A DNA stretch of 64,000 nucleotides from Acanthosepion esculentum (taxonomy: Eukaryota > Mollusca > Cephalopoda > Sepiida > Sepiidae). The stretch is taken from assembly GCA_964036315.1 (NCBI GenBank), contig OZ038509.1:32947959-33011958 (forward strand), written 5' to 3'. Positions 11,936 through 23,894 of this stretch are shown here, in pieces. The notes under the pieces were generated by a model, which saw only the letters and a list, made by a program, of their open reading frames with translations, was not told the DNA's origin and ran no database searches. The translations under genes were made by a program, and so were the position numbers. The stretch's first letter is position 1. Each line of letters opens with the position of its first letter.

Positions 11936-12044
11936 GTGGATTAAATCTGACATATTGTTATTTTTAATTTATTTTGTTTAAACGTTATTTTTATGGATAC
12001 TCATATTCAAGTAGAATCTCTGTTTTTTAATTAAACAGTATTTG

Positions 12045-12190
12045 TTTTAATTAAACAGCATTTTTTATCCAACTACCTTTACATGTTTGAATATTCGAGA
12101 AATATTGTCAGAAAAATATTTGTCCTAAGGCAGGATTCCCTGTGGGGACCATCAATGGATCTGATGTGCCTGACCGCTCGTAAAAATATC
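12045..12190 (-). mobile_element. tRNA-derived SINE (family A), inverted copy
   Basis: On the minus strand it begins CGAGCGGTCAGGCAC, an A-box-like tRNA start. It ends with GTAGTTGGATAAAAAATG, the same tail as the plus-strand copy at 12335-12480. The B-box region is diverged. The two copies face each other about 150 bp apart. Confidence 0.7.
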
Positions 12191-12334
12191 AATATGTCGG
12201 GTTTAATCCATTTCCTAAAAATAAATTGTCTTAGTTTACGTTAGGATACGATACAGAGAAAATATGGATGATGTTTCGAGAATTGGCAGAGAAATATGTG
12301 TTCAAAAGGCAGTATTTGCGCTTTGTTTGACCAG

Positions 12335-12480
12335 GAAGTACTACGTGGCCGAGCGGTCAGGTACGTCAGATCTAATGACAGTAGCACATAGGCGATGCAT
12401 GTTCGAATCTTGCCTGACAAGATTACTCTAATTCAGGCCTGTAGATGTAGTTGGATAAAAAAAATGTATGTATGTATAAA
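12335..12480 (+). mobile_element. tRNA-derived SINE (family A)
   Basis: The A box lies in GTGGCCGAGCGGTCAGG and the B box in TGTTCGAATCTTGCC, spaced as in a class II (Ser/Leu-like) tRNA. A tRNA-unrelated body follows, with the tail GTAGTTGGATAAAAAAAATG and GTAT repeats. It lacks a complete acceptor stem, so it is a SINE rather than a tRNA gene. Confidence 0.75.
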
Positions 12481-12489
12481 TTATACACA

Positions 12490-12950
12490 TATTCAAATTA
12501 GGAAAACGCTTTGAACCTCAACGACGGTGTTATTGCAATTTTGGAAATGATAGCCTTCAGCGAGTGCTTGGTATTGTTGAACCGTTCGATGGTCTTCCAT
12601 TCGACCACATCAGAGATATGATATTCCAGAGGATTAAAATCAGGATATGTAGGTTGCCACGCGTTGAAGGTGATACGATTACGAAAAGTCTCATGCAGCC
12701 ATACCTGGGTCTACGTAGTCCATGTGATCACGTACATCTACACTTCCGATACAAGGCTTATCTCCTGTGTCTAGCACCTCGATGTAGGCAGTTACACTGA
12801 CTCTGCAATCCTTCAGGAATAAGTGTGCGACCATAACATGCCTGACGTTTTTCGTTACCTTCGTCCAAAACATTATACATGAAGTGAACTTGGTGTGCTC
12901 CCCCGCGCTCATTGGAGGCGCATACAGAACCACTTGATATTCCCGGTCAT
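12490..12950 (-). pseudogene. Dead Tc1/mariner transposase, catalytic C-terminal part
   Basis: The minus strand has an open stretch 12933-12691. In a following frame it reads WQPTYPDFNPLEYHISDVV, matching the WPPxSPDLNPLDxxxW block around the third catalytic acid of mariner-type transposases. After this come NNTKHSLKAIISKIA-like C-terminal residues. Frameshifts separate the pieces and the N-terminal DNA-binding part is not found. The plus strand of the same interval is open in 12564-12800 only as a shadow. Confidence 0.65.
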
Positions 12951-13334
12951 GTTCAAGATGGTTATTTCCTAGTCGCTATGTTTAAATGACATGTTCACGC
13001 GCACATTATCCCTTTTTATTTCTTATTTCAGATTGTAAGCCGCCATGTTAATGCTCTCGATATGTCTTAAAGAGAAATGAAAAATATCATAATTCGGCGC
13101 ATGCTGCGTAATATTACGTTCTGCCGCCTTCCGTTTATTGTTAGCTAAAATGGGACTTCTGAAATGCCTGCCGAGCCCTGCAAGGCAGAGTTAGACAGAC
13201 AGCAAGGGAAAGGGAGGAAATCATAAAAAGTTATGAACATACTGTTATTGATCGATTATTCAGATTGACGATATGACTGAATTCTGGCAAATATAAAAAG
13301 TTGAAAACAAATTTCATTGCAGCTGCTATCATTT

Positions 13335-13403
13335 AAATATCATCTCACCCAGATAAATATCATCTCACCCGGATAAATATCATCTCACCCGGATAAATAT
13401 CAA
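13335..13403 (+). repeat. 20-bp minisatellite, 3.5 copies
   Basis: The unit AAATATCATCTCACCCGGAT is repeated three times plus a partial fourth. The flanks 12951-13334 and 13404-13780 contain nothing recognised. Confidence 0.9.
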
Positions 13404-13780
13404 GCTCATGATGTATTTTATTGTATGGATGAATTATTGAAATAACATTTAAATCTCTATTTATTATATAGAATTACTTTTATAGTTTGAATATCGATTA
13501 AATAAACAAAATTTTATTGACTAATACTTCGTTTTAAAATCTACCCTCTGTTAGATTTTAATGCCCTCTCCACCTTCGGACCTCCCTGTCTCTCTCGTCT
13601 GTTACCCCTCTATATAGATCACAGGTCCCCCCACACTCTCACACATACTCTCACCAATTTTTCCCGGAGTTGTTGTTCTGTTTTCTTTTTGAATCTGTAG
13701 GTCTGACGAATTGGATTGTTCTTACGATTTCAATGGAATAAATTATGACCATGGAATATTAGTGTTTAAGTCTTTTTATT

Positions 13781-13895
<115 letters not shown>

Positions 13896-14819
13896 GTTGG
13901 AGAAGAATCTGATTGAATGGGAACTATATAAGACAAGTCGGGAAATATTTTAGCATGGCATGACATGGCGTTATTAGATGAGTTTATTTCACAGTAGAAG
14001 GACAACTCTGAATTCAAAACCTGCGGAGGGTCGTTTGGGGACCTTGTGGCATTCGTTGCACCAGGTCCCTGTATTCAAAAAGTGTGGATGGCCCTGCACA
14101 AAGCCTTCCCCACTATAATCAAATCCTGTGTGGCTGTCGGGCTTTCAGTTTCTGGGAACTGATCTGTCTGACCCTCATACGTCGAGTTCGACGGGAGAGC
14201 GATAATTTCACAGTAGTAAAATCTAGATAAGCGAGACAAAGCATAATTGTTGTTAAGCGATTGAACACGTGAGTTTTACTTTAACGATTTCATTACAGAA
14301 ATGAGATTTTAACTAATTTCAACTTTTCCTTTCATGGTTTATGCATCCTGCAATGTTTCAGTACTAATTAACTAAAAGGGATATATTGAAATTACCTGGA
14401 CGTAATCACGCACCCACAAAAAGAAACGAAAAAATAAAAACAAGAATCGAATTTTGTTAAAATCTAATTTATATAACGATACATTTAAACTAAAAATCAA
14501 GCGTGAAGTCGTTTAACATAAATGACAGTTCGTTTCGCTAATGTAGATTTCGTTCATGTGAAATTAAATTCCTATTTTAATAACGCTGAATAACCGGCGA
14601 AATATGGTAAGATAAAGTTTTTTTATTATCAAATATAGAGTAGTTTTAATGTAATTACTGGGTAATATAATCTGATATTTTTTATTACTATAAACGTTAT
14701 AAATAAATAATTTGGATTGCTAGGCTGGTTGATGTTAATTTCACTATTAAATAAACAATTACCAATTACCATAAGTAGTTACCTATTATTTACGTTTACG
14801 TTATAGTAATAAGAATAGT

Positions 14820-15060
14820 TTTTTGTTCTCTTTCTTTACTGGGAGACTTTATTTTCCTTTTTATACGAACTGGGACTATTTAATCTGTTTTTTGCCATGT
14901 TTTCCTTCTTTTTTATATTTTTTCTCCCATTTTAATATTAAATTGTATTGTATTTTAGTCGTAGGTCCTCATTTCCACCTAGTTTGTCTATCAGTCCGCG
15001 AATCTCGTTAACAATTTACTAGTCGCCAAGGATTTTTCCCATGAGGTGTTGGCCGAACAA
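14820..15060 (+). repeat. Dispersed repeat family D, copy 1
   Basis: It is homologous to 20480-20725. Shared order: ACTGGG near the start, pyrimidine-rich TTTTTTGCCAT, AAATTGTATT, GTCC then CTC, CTNNGTCTRTCTAT, CCGCGAATC/CTGCGATTC, TCGTTAACA/TTGTTACA and CGCNAACGA. It ends in a similar GGTGTT. Confidence 0.6.
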
Positions 15061-15140
15061 AAGGTTACCTTTTAGGAAGAAATATGCAGTTTTGTCTCTT
15101 TAAAACTATTTACAAGTTATGTAGTATCAGACATATATAT

Positions 15141-16265
15141 ACAAAATAATTGAAACACTTGTTAAATTCAAAGAAAATTTATTTAATATGGAGTTGGTCC
15201 TCCTTTAGCCTCACATACAGCTTTAATACGTCTACGAATGGAATCATACAGCTTCTTGATTTCATCCAAAGGAATTTTCAGCCATTCTTTCATCAACACC
15301 TGCTCTAGCTCTTTAAGACACGACGGTGGAGGATAGCGGCTCCTAACTTGTCGCGCCAAAATGCACCACAAATGTTCAATAATAGATATTTGGAGATTGG
15401 GGAGGCCACTTCATGTGTTCTAGCTCACTTTCATGCTCTTCATACCAGTTCTTAACCACTCGAGTGTTATGTATTGGAGCATTATCGCCTTGGAAGATGC
15501 AGTCACCATCAGGGAATAAAGTCTGGGTCACTGGATGAACATGATTTTCCAAAATGTTCAGGTAATCTTTGCTGTTGATTCTACCGTGCAGGGCAACTAT
15601 TGAACTGAGACATTTCCATGATATGCCAGCCCAAACTATCACTGATCCACCTCCATGCTTCACTGTTGGAAGAAGGCAGTCAGGATTGTAAGCTTCTTTG
15701 AGCTGCCTCCACACATAAATTCACTCTGAAGTTGGGAAAAGAGAAAAACTGGACTCGTCTGAGAATATGACTTGCTTCCATTGGTCTGCAGACCAGGCAT
15801 TGTGATCTCTGCACCACTTCAACCTCTTCTGAATGTTGCGAGTGGGGAGAAGATTTTTTGCCACATTGTATTTCAATGCATGTCGGTCCCTGTCCGTAAG
15901 TTTGCAAGTCCGGCTCAAATTGCTACGGTTGCTAAAGGTTTTGCCATGTTTCTCAAATTGCCACATAGTTCTTGATATGGTAGCTCTTGAAAAACCAAAC
16001 AGTTCAGCAACCTTAGTGATCGAGCCTCCTGCCATGCGAGCTCCAACAATTTGCCCATTTTCGAACTCGGAGAGGTCACGCATTTAGCTTCAATTTTACT
16101 AAATTCTAAAAATAAATAAGACAGAGTAAATTAGATAAATAAATGTATTTACAATAGATATAACCACCAATTACAAAGTTTTAGTTAAAGTTCATAATAT
16201 AATAGGTCTTTGAAATATAGGAGTGGAATTTGCACCTGTTCCAATTATTTTGTTCAACCCCTGTA
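15141..16265 (-). mobile_element. Tc1-like DNA transposon, nearly complete
   Basis: The right terminus at 16232-16265 reads, on the minus strand, ACAGGGGTTGAACAAAATA, a typical Tc1-like terminal repeat. The left terminus at 15141-15160 keeps only the inner part (ACAAAATAATTGAAACACTT) and has lost the outer ACAGGGGTTG. The right end abuts TATATC and a long TA array, consistent with TA target choice. One degenerate transposase gene lies inside. Total length of about 1.1 kb is short of the family norm because of an internal deletion in the gene. Confidence 0.85.
15183..16083 (-). pseudogene. Tc1-like transposase pseudogene
   Basis: The start Met is at 16083. The N-terminal helix-turn-helix region MRDLSEFENGQIVGARMAGG is intact. 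A deletion then removes the second DNA-binding part, so HALKYNVAKN jumps to NIQKRLKWCRDH. The first catalytic Asp (FSDESS) has its codon at 15757-15759. An in-frame TGA at 15721-15723 interrupts FPTS-E and YVWRQ. The second Asp (GDNAP) is at 15484-15486. After SPN (usual SPD) a frameshift moves the third acid, the Glu of IEHLW at 15375-15377, to another frame. Correcting for the lost bases, 36 residues would separate the second and third acids, suggesting a DD36E rather than DD34E subgroup. It is certainly inactive. Confidence 0.85.
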
Positions 16266-16275
16266 TATCTATATA

Positions 16276-16361
<86 letters not shown>
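16276..16361. repeat. (TA)n array
   Basis: About 42 TA units, directly next to the right end of the Tc1-like element. Confidence 0.95.
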
Positions 16362-16364
<3 letters not shown>

Positions 16365-16374
16365 ATTGTGTATT

Positions 16375-16611
16375 TAGGCAGAAATCCCTCATTTATACAT
16401 GTTTCATTAAAAACGACAGACTGGATACTGCGATTAAGCTTTTTTATTTCATTTTTCTTGTGTACAAACAACCAATACATCCAGTTAAAAAGTAAAAATA
16501 AATCATCCTTGATAACGGTTAAATGTATATTCGAAAGCGCTCGGAATTATAGAATACAAGAAAAATTAAATAGAAATTTTAATCGCAGTACTTTGTCAGT
16601 CGTCTTTAATG

Positions 16612-16700
<89 letters not shown>
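16375..16700. repeat. Two facing AATGAAACAYR modules with (CA)n-(TA)n array
   Basis: On the minus strand 16445-16392 reads AATCGCAGTATCCAGTCTG then TTTTTAATGAAACATG. On the plus strand 16573-16616 reads AATCGCAGTACTTTGTCAG then CTTTAATGAAACAC and continues into (CA)n (16615-16666) and (TA)n (16667-16699). The two modules are inverted relative to one another, about 130 bp apart. The same end is found at 460. Confidence 0.75.
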
Positions 16701-16703
<3 letters not shown>

Positions 16704-16814
16704 CACGTTTCTGTGTGAGTTTGTGATAAATTCAAAAGTTCCCAAAGATATTTTAACAAAATATTAGCGAAATCATACAATACATTTAATAATTTTCTTT
16801 ATGTTTCCCGCTTG

Positions 16815-17460
16815 AACACGTTTAAGAAATGTTTGTAAAAAATGAGGTCACTTCTGTCATCCATAGCTCTACCTAGTTCTTCCTTTCTAATTTTGGCGCT
16901 GTCTGTGTTGAATGACGAAGGTTCTTGCTGGTCTGTATCTTGATCTTTTCACATAATTTGGTTCCCATGGTCAAAACTGATGTGCGAATTCTTGATTACT
17001 TCTCCTGCAATAGCCACTAAACTGCACTCGCCTTTCACAGATTGTGTTTCCATAATCTGTGGTAGATTCCCATTTACCTGTTTCCAGCTGACATTTCGCG
17101 CTACACTCAATAGTCAATGCAAATCTTGCTATTTTGGCTGGTGATTTTGTTAAGATCGAACTGTTTGACCCATGTAAATATCATTGTTTCTGCTGCTGAC
17201 CTAAAGAGTTATATTTTCGGACATTTTACTTTTAGCTTCCAGACGGTATTCACTTTTTTATGGTGCTGTTCATCTAATATATATATCTTTGAGAGGAATT
17301 CAATTATGATCGCAGATATAAAAGTAAATAGCCACTTGATTAAGATTGACACTTTTTTTGTGCATGATCAGAAGACAGATTCTGTCTTAATTTCCTTTAT
17401 ATGGAGTCGAACTTGTTCAGTAAGAAGTACTTGTGTTTGTTCAAAAGTTTAAAGGTTTTA
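16815..17460 (-). other. Possible decayed coding remnant, unrecognised
   Basis: On the minus strand, 17040-16810 reads VKGECSLVAIAGEVIKNSH and, after one stop, DTDQQEPSSFNTDSAKIRKE. Its composition is more protein-like than AT-rich background. I recognise no family. It is probably an old retroelement fragment. Confidence 0.25.
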
Positions 17461-17764
17461 AGTTAATTGGGAAATAACGCCCTGGAAAATAGCACAAGTT
17501 TAAAATTGAGGAATTAGACGAAAGTTGGAGAGAAACCGCAGAAGCACAAAGCACGCGTTCTTGAAAAAGAAATTAGAATTGAATCAATTATCTCGTCTGA
17601 AAATTGCATGAAAGACATTTTTCTAAGTCAACTGATGATTGTTTTTATTTTGCATATTCGACGCAACAAGCGATTATGGAAATTGAATAGGATATTCTTC
17701 CATCGAGAGTCTGTTGTTCACCTGTTACTTTTAAACTCATTTATCCCTATTCATCGTTTCTTGA

Positions 17765-17900
17765 CTGTGTTGACGTGGGATTCTGATTAGCGCGCATAAT
17801 CTGACTGACCATTATGACTGAGTAATAAGTTCGATTCTCACTTTTGGATTTTTGACTAAACTAAGCAAAGCCTAATAAATACCAATAATATCTTCGAAGA
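17765..17900 (+). mobile_element. tRNA-derived SINE (family B), copy 1
   Basis: GATTAGCGCGCATAA followed by TTATGACTGAGTAATAAG and the B box GTTCGATTCTCAC, then a CTAAGCAAAGCC-like tail. The same order occurs at 18140-18265, 45368-45500 (minus) and 57350-57450. The 17461-17764 stretch before it shows nothing. Confidence 0.6.
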
Positions 17901-18037
17901 ATTCATCAAATTACAGCTGAAATCGTTCTTTTATTATAAAATATCCAATTTAGCTGGAAGGTAAAAGAAAACAAGTGACAACTGTTTTATGACTGAATAA
18001 TGAGGCTATGAATACATAGAAATAGAAACCATATATA

Positions 18038-18117
18038 TTAGGTTGGTGCAAAAATAATGTCGTTTTTTGACGTTCAACTTCATGTGAGAAAACGACATTA
18101 TTTTTGCACCAACCTAA
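18038..18117. mobile_element. 80-bp mariner-type MITE with perfect terminal repeats
   Basis: The element starts TTAGGTTGGTGCAAAAATAA and ends with its exact reverse complement. The inverted repeats are 29 bp with no mismatch, separated by 22 bp. TA dinucleotides flank both ends (18036-18037, 18118-18119), as expected for a mariner target duplication. Length and terminal sequence closely resemble the human MADE1 MITE, whose parent is the mariner Hsmar1 (established knowledge). No coding capacity. The perfect arms suggest a young insertion. Confidence 0.95.
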
Positions 18118-18139
18118 TATTAATATATAATAGGCACCT

Positions 18140-18265
18140 CGAGGCAAGCTTGTCTCACTAGAACAATTAAGATTGAGTAGTGAGTTCGATTCTCACTGGG
18201 TGCTCCATACTTTCGGCCTTATGCCACATCTAAGCTACGCTTGGAAAATCACTATATCAATATAT
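18140..18265 (+). mobile_element. tRNA-derived SINE (family B), copy 2
   Basis: AAGATTGAGTAGTGAG leads into the B box GTTCGATTCTCAC, then TGGGTGCTCCATACTTTCGG, CTTATGCCACATCTAAG and CTACGCTTGGAAAATCA. The last two blocks match the minus-strand copy at 45368-45500. The A-box half is eroded. It lies about 20 bp after the MITE. Confidence 0.7.
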
Positions 18266-18489
18266 AAACACACGCAGATATTTGCGCGTGCCTATGTAAA
18301 TGTATATAAATATGCACATATAAATACGTATGCAGTCGTTTTTTTTACAGTTCATATGTTATAGCATGTTCATATGTATAGATGTATGAATCTTTTGCTG
18401 TCATTTAAGACTTTATTAGTAAGCAGGCTACGCACAAGTTTTATGATTTATCTTTGCAATATAGAAAGATAAAACAATGATTTATATGT

Positions 18490-18720
18490 TTTATATGTCT
18501 AGAACAATTCCAGAAAACGAACCTCCGAACCTCTGTGCGGGTTACGGGGTCCAGAATACGTCTCACTCGACTCCTACGTAGCATACTGTTTGTAGAACTT
18601 GCCAGCAGTAAGAGGCTACGCGGAGGCACAATACTCCTCTGTGACATCTGCTCACAACTCTTCAGGAGTAGGTTGGGCCTTGACACCCATCTCCGCCAGA
18701 GTGGGGAAAGGGATAAAGGA
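18490..18720 (+). pseudogene. C-terminal remnant of a non-LTR retrotransposon with C2H2 finger
   Basis: The plus-strand frame 18535-18783 reads RLLRSILFVELASSKRLRGG followed by CDICSQLFRSRLGLDTHLR. This matches the usual end of many LINE ORF2 proteins, where an LPKxxLYGEL-like segment is followed by a terminal CxxC-GLxxH zinc finger. Sequence between these two blocks is missing compared with full-length relatives. Reverse transcriptase and endonuclease are absent. The opposite strand is also open but is a shadow. Confidence 0.55.
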
Positions 18721-18949
18721 GAGAGGATGACGATCCCGATGCTCGGATGCGAGTGGATGACGACGACGGTATATATAGTGTGAAATAGTGATCTACATTT
18801 TTAATCATGGATTATGTCTTTACGAATTGAAACTCATTTGAGGAATATGATTATGGTTTATTTTAATCAATTTGACATGAGTTTTTCTGACAATATCCCT
18901 TTTCTGTTTTGCCATTGTTCTTTTACACTAACTATGATAATTCACAATA

Positions 18950-19095
18950 CCTTGGCCGAAAAATGGGCAATATATTTTTTTGAATCAATTCACCTCAACA
19001 AGGGGCTACTGGGAGTGAAAGAGAATGAAAAATTGGAATAGGAAATCCTAAACAGGGAACAAGGGATAAACCTCTACTCCTGTTCAAAAGACCGA
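18950..19095 (+). repeat. Dispersed repeat family C, copy 2
   Basis: AAGGGGCTACTGGGAGTGAAA, GAATGAAAA, AATCCTAAACAGGGAACAAG and GGATAAACCTCTACTCCTGT, matching 28840-28955 and 56440-56545. Confidence 0.75.
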
Positions 19096-20272
<1,177 letters not shown>

Positions 20273-20479
20273 CGAGGAGAAATTCGTTATAAATCTTATT
20301 AAATGAAATGATACAAGATGTCGCTAAAAATGCATCATCATTTTGAAAAATGAGATGAAGTCAATGAGTAAAGGAATAATAAACTCATATTTGTCAGGGT
20401 CTCTGTATGAGTATATATGTATATGGGGTGCTGATAAATTCCCGCATCTACTCCATCCATAAAATCTGACCAAATCAAA

Positions 20480-20725
20480 ATCTTCGTGGGAGTCCTTTTT
20501 TCTCTACTGGGTGGGTGGCCGGCCTGCGAGTTTATATTTTTCTTTTGAAACTCACTGAAACTGTTTATTCAGTTTTTTTTCGTTTTTTTTTTTTTTGCCA
20601 TTCCCCTTTTTAAAAATTAAATTGTATTTTAACTGACGTCCCTCGTCTCCTCCCAGTCTGTCTATTATCCTGCGATTCTTGTTACATTATAATATCCGCA
20701 AACGACTGTCGTCTCTGGGTGTTAA
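20480..20725 (+). repeat. Dispersed repeat family D, copy 2
   Basis: Homologous to 14820-15060 (shared blocks given there), with a longer T-rich central tract at 20572-20596. Confidence 0.6.
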
Positions 20726-20824
20726 CTTCAATGTCGACCTTTATATTTACATACGCTCTAACCCTGGTATTGAGCACTTTAACCCATGAATATACCACAC
20801 CTTAAAACTATATTTTATCATATC

Positions 20825-20827
<3 letters not shown>

Positions 20828-20897
<70 letters not shown>
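20828..20897. repeat. (TA)n-(GA)n compound microsatellite
   Basis: TA array to about 20864, then GA to 20897, immediately before the foldback at 20903. Confidence 0.95.
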
Positions 20898-20902
<5 letters not shown>

Positions 20903-20904
<2 letters not shown>

Positions 20905-21013
20905 ATGGATATAAGTTTGTGACCGTCGGTTTCACGCTTATGCGATCCTCAGACGAGTTTGTCTGAGGATCGCATAAACGTGAAACCCAGGGTTACAAAC
21001 TCATATCCATTCT
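20903..21013. mobile_element. 111-bp foldback element with hammerhead-ribozyme-like core
   Basis: The two ~55-bp arms are roughly 85-90% identical inverted copies, starting GAATGGATAT and meeting at GATCCTCAGAC/GTCTGAGGATC. On the plus strand the order is: GAGTTTGT (20955-20962), CTGAGGA (20963-20969), a TCGC/ACGT stem-loop (20970-20981), GAAA (20982-20985), CC/GG or CCC/GGG stem III (20986-20992), TT (20993-20994), then ACAAACTC (20995-21002), which pairs with all 8 bases of the first block. This is the order of a type I hammerhead ribozyme. Stem II is weak here; the other arm carries CGC/GCG at the same place. Activity is unproven. Confidence 0.65.
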
Positions 21014-21160
21014 ACTAAATATGTTAGCTCTATCACAGATATGGAGCGCTTTCCGATAAGCACCTCGCATATATAAAATATATATAGAAATTATATATAT
21101 ACATATATATACATATTATACACACACGCACGCACACACAAACACATATATATACATATG

Positions 21161-21206
21161 TGTATGTATGTATGTATGTATGTATGTATGTATGTATGTA
21201 TGTATT
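21161..21206. repeat. (GTAT)n microsatellite
   Basis: About 11 GTAT units, preceded by short TA and CA runs from 21060. Confidence 0.95.
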
Positions 21207-21581
21207 AAAGAAAACGAAAAACCGTTGATGGAACCAACGGACAACTTGCCAAAACCTAAAACTTTTACCCAGATAAAGTCTCGAACAAAAACAGCAATAC
21301 TAAAAAAGAAAAAGAAAGAAGGCCTAAAGGCAGATCTACCTACTTACTAAAGTAAATTGCTCGAAGCCTAGATTGCCGAGACTTATCATGAAATGAAGAA
21401 ATAAATATAGGGAAATCAAAACTTCCCACACACAGAGGTTAACTAATCCATAAGTAACTGTTTTTTTATGAAGGTAATTATGAGTATTTCATTTTTAAGA
21501 CAGGTACGAATTTCTGAAAATTAGGAAAATTCTACAACGGAGCTACTCGTTTTCAGCTGTCAAGACCTAACAAAATCTTAG

Positions 21582-21582
<1 letters not shown>

Positions 21583-21653
<71 letters not shown>
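21583..21653. repeat. (CTAT)n microsatellite
   Basis: About 17 CTAT units after ATCTTAGT. It lacks the TCTGTTCATAT flank of the other arrays. 21654-22177 is otherwise featureless. Confidence 0.95.
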
Positions 21654-21654
<1 letters not shown>

Positions 21655-22177
21655 GAATTAGGATCAAATAAAGATCAAATATAGATTAGAATCTGAAAAA
21701 GTTTATAAATTTCGATTATATTTAAGCCTCATCAGAAATTGAAACATGGAGGAGATAAGAGAATTCTGTTATTTTTGTGTTGCTTCATTGGTTAAGCAGA
21801 CCTCGGGGTCTAGCTGTCCTGTCAAGAAGCGTTCATGTGTATAATTCATGTGTGTTTGTGTCTCCCAATTCTAGTTGACCTATGCGGTATTCGGTTAATA
21901 TTGTGTATGCCTCTGTGCATTGGTGTGTCTAGTGGCCATTTTATTTATGTCTGTTAAATATCCGTATGTTGATTGGGAGATGCTTTTTGAGAAAGTGAAA
22001 GAATCGAGGTTACACCAGTTGAAAGACATCTAAAATTCTTTATGTATGAATTTTATAAAAGTTGGTGATGTAATAAAGTGTGTTTGATGTGTGTTTATAG
22101 ATGGTAAAATATTTATTAGGATTCCTTCTAAGTATTTTCTACGTGATAAATTATGTTCTTTTCTCTCTAGGTCTCTA

Positions 22178-22191
22178 TCTGGGTCTGTTTA

Positions 22192-22232
<41 letters not shown>

Positions 22233-22235
22233 GTC
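22178..22235. repeat. (CTAT)n microsatellite with shared TCTGTTTATAT flank
   Basis: GGTCTGTTTATATCTATC leads into the array. The flank matches those at 23357, 23891 and 24895. 22236-22774 holds nothing else recognised. Confidence 0.85.
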
Positions 22236-22774
22236 CGTATATTTCTATCTATCGATGTCTATTTATATCTACCCAATAGCTCAGTTGATTTTAGCTACGA
22301 ATAGGTATTATAAAAACTGAATTGCTACATTGTAAATCCGTGGTTGACTAGTGAATTCTTTTCTTTTAGAAGTCATAGACTGTCATTCCTACACTGAAAC
22401 GTATTTATAGAAACATAATCGGAGTATGCAGTCATACATACATACGCACAAATACAAGCGAGATCGGTTCACATGAGTAATATTATGTTGACTATTTTAT
22501 TAGATATTAACAATTAGTAATTTTGGACTTGGAGTTTTTATATCTTAAGGTTATTTTTTCATTGCAACTATTTAGACTAACATCATACACCTAAAAGAAA
22601 ACAACATGGATCGGGAATACATCCGAAATACTATTACTCATATTACTTTGTAAGTCATAACAATAACATCTAATATGTCGCTAGGTGATCGAGGAAAAAT
22701 AAAGAGTAAGTTTAAATAGATTGGATCTTTCGTCAACTATAAATATCGCAGAGAGGATGTCACTGGAAAACCGG

Positions 22775-22840
22775 GACATTCAAAAGATAAGATGTAGAGA
22801 GCTATGATCGCCCATGTACTGAAAGAGCACGACACATAAA
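22775..22840 (+). pseudogene. Very short LINE 3' fragment, same family as 6345-7500
   Basis: AAGATAAGATGTAGAGAGCTATGA and TACTGAAAGAGCACGACACAT correspond to the final RKLWRSM-..-LKGHGT-stop segment of the family. Confidence 0.5.
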
Positions 22841-23356
22841 ACCAGATATAATCACAATGTTTGCGTAGCTTTTATAGTAATAATTATATATGCTTCCAAT
22901 AAGGTGTGAGGTTTTCAGACAACCTAACAAAAGAATTGAATGTAAGCCTTATGTGATTTGGTATGATTAATCTTTATTAAGGTTCGTTCAACAACCTACC
23001 CAAGTACTATTAGACACTCACTGAAAAATGAATATATGATCCTGCCATATCCACTTGTTTCCTCGTCAGATGTACATAATAAGGAACTTTATTAGTAAAA
23101 GATGATTTTAGTCATTTATTAACTCTTTTTATGGATAAGGATAATCTATTCTCGATCATTGGTTGGTTGCTATTACGATGACGTTGAAATTGGTAATCAA
23201 ACTTTGTAACGAACAAAGAAAGCAGTTTGCATATATTTCTGTGCGAAATGGTTAATCACTTTCTTTTATCTTTTAAGTGTCGAATCATGTCTTGACAAAG
23301 ACCGGATAATAAAAACTTGTTACATTAAAAATACATGAACAATTGGATCTAAGTCT
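22841..23356. other. No recognised feature
   Basis: AT-rich unique sequence. Confidence 0.4.
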
Positions 23357-23534
<178 letters not shown>

Positions 23535-23554
23535 GTTGGTGGGTAAAACTGCAT

Positions 23555-23821
23555 ATACAAGATACGATGGGTAAATTGTCCCCATATTATACTTTTAATA
23601 ACGCATATGTGCGTTGTTTGTTTTTGATTTTGTCGGCTAAACTGTATAATAGGAGCAGTTCGGTAACGTCTGTGTGAAAAAGTGCACCACGACGTAATTC
23701 ACTCCGCCATAAATTTGGAAACGAAATGCTGTACTGATAGGCATTCGTACCGGAATCTCCAATACGAACATTTCAGAGTGTTTGTGTATCAATCTGAGGG
23801 CAGTGCAGAGAATTCGGAAAG

Positions 23822-23894
<73 letters not shown>

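Noticed and set aside
12335..12420. Genuine tRNA-Leu/Ser gene
   Set aside because: A and B boxes are present, but the acceptor stem does not close and the body and tail match a second dispersed copy, so it is a SINE.
16230..16718. 162-codon plus-strand frame
   Set aside because: Formed by translating TA and CA arrays (Tyr-Ile and Thr-His repeats).
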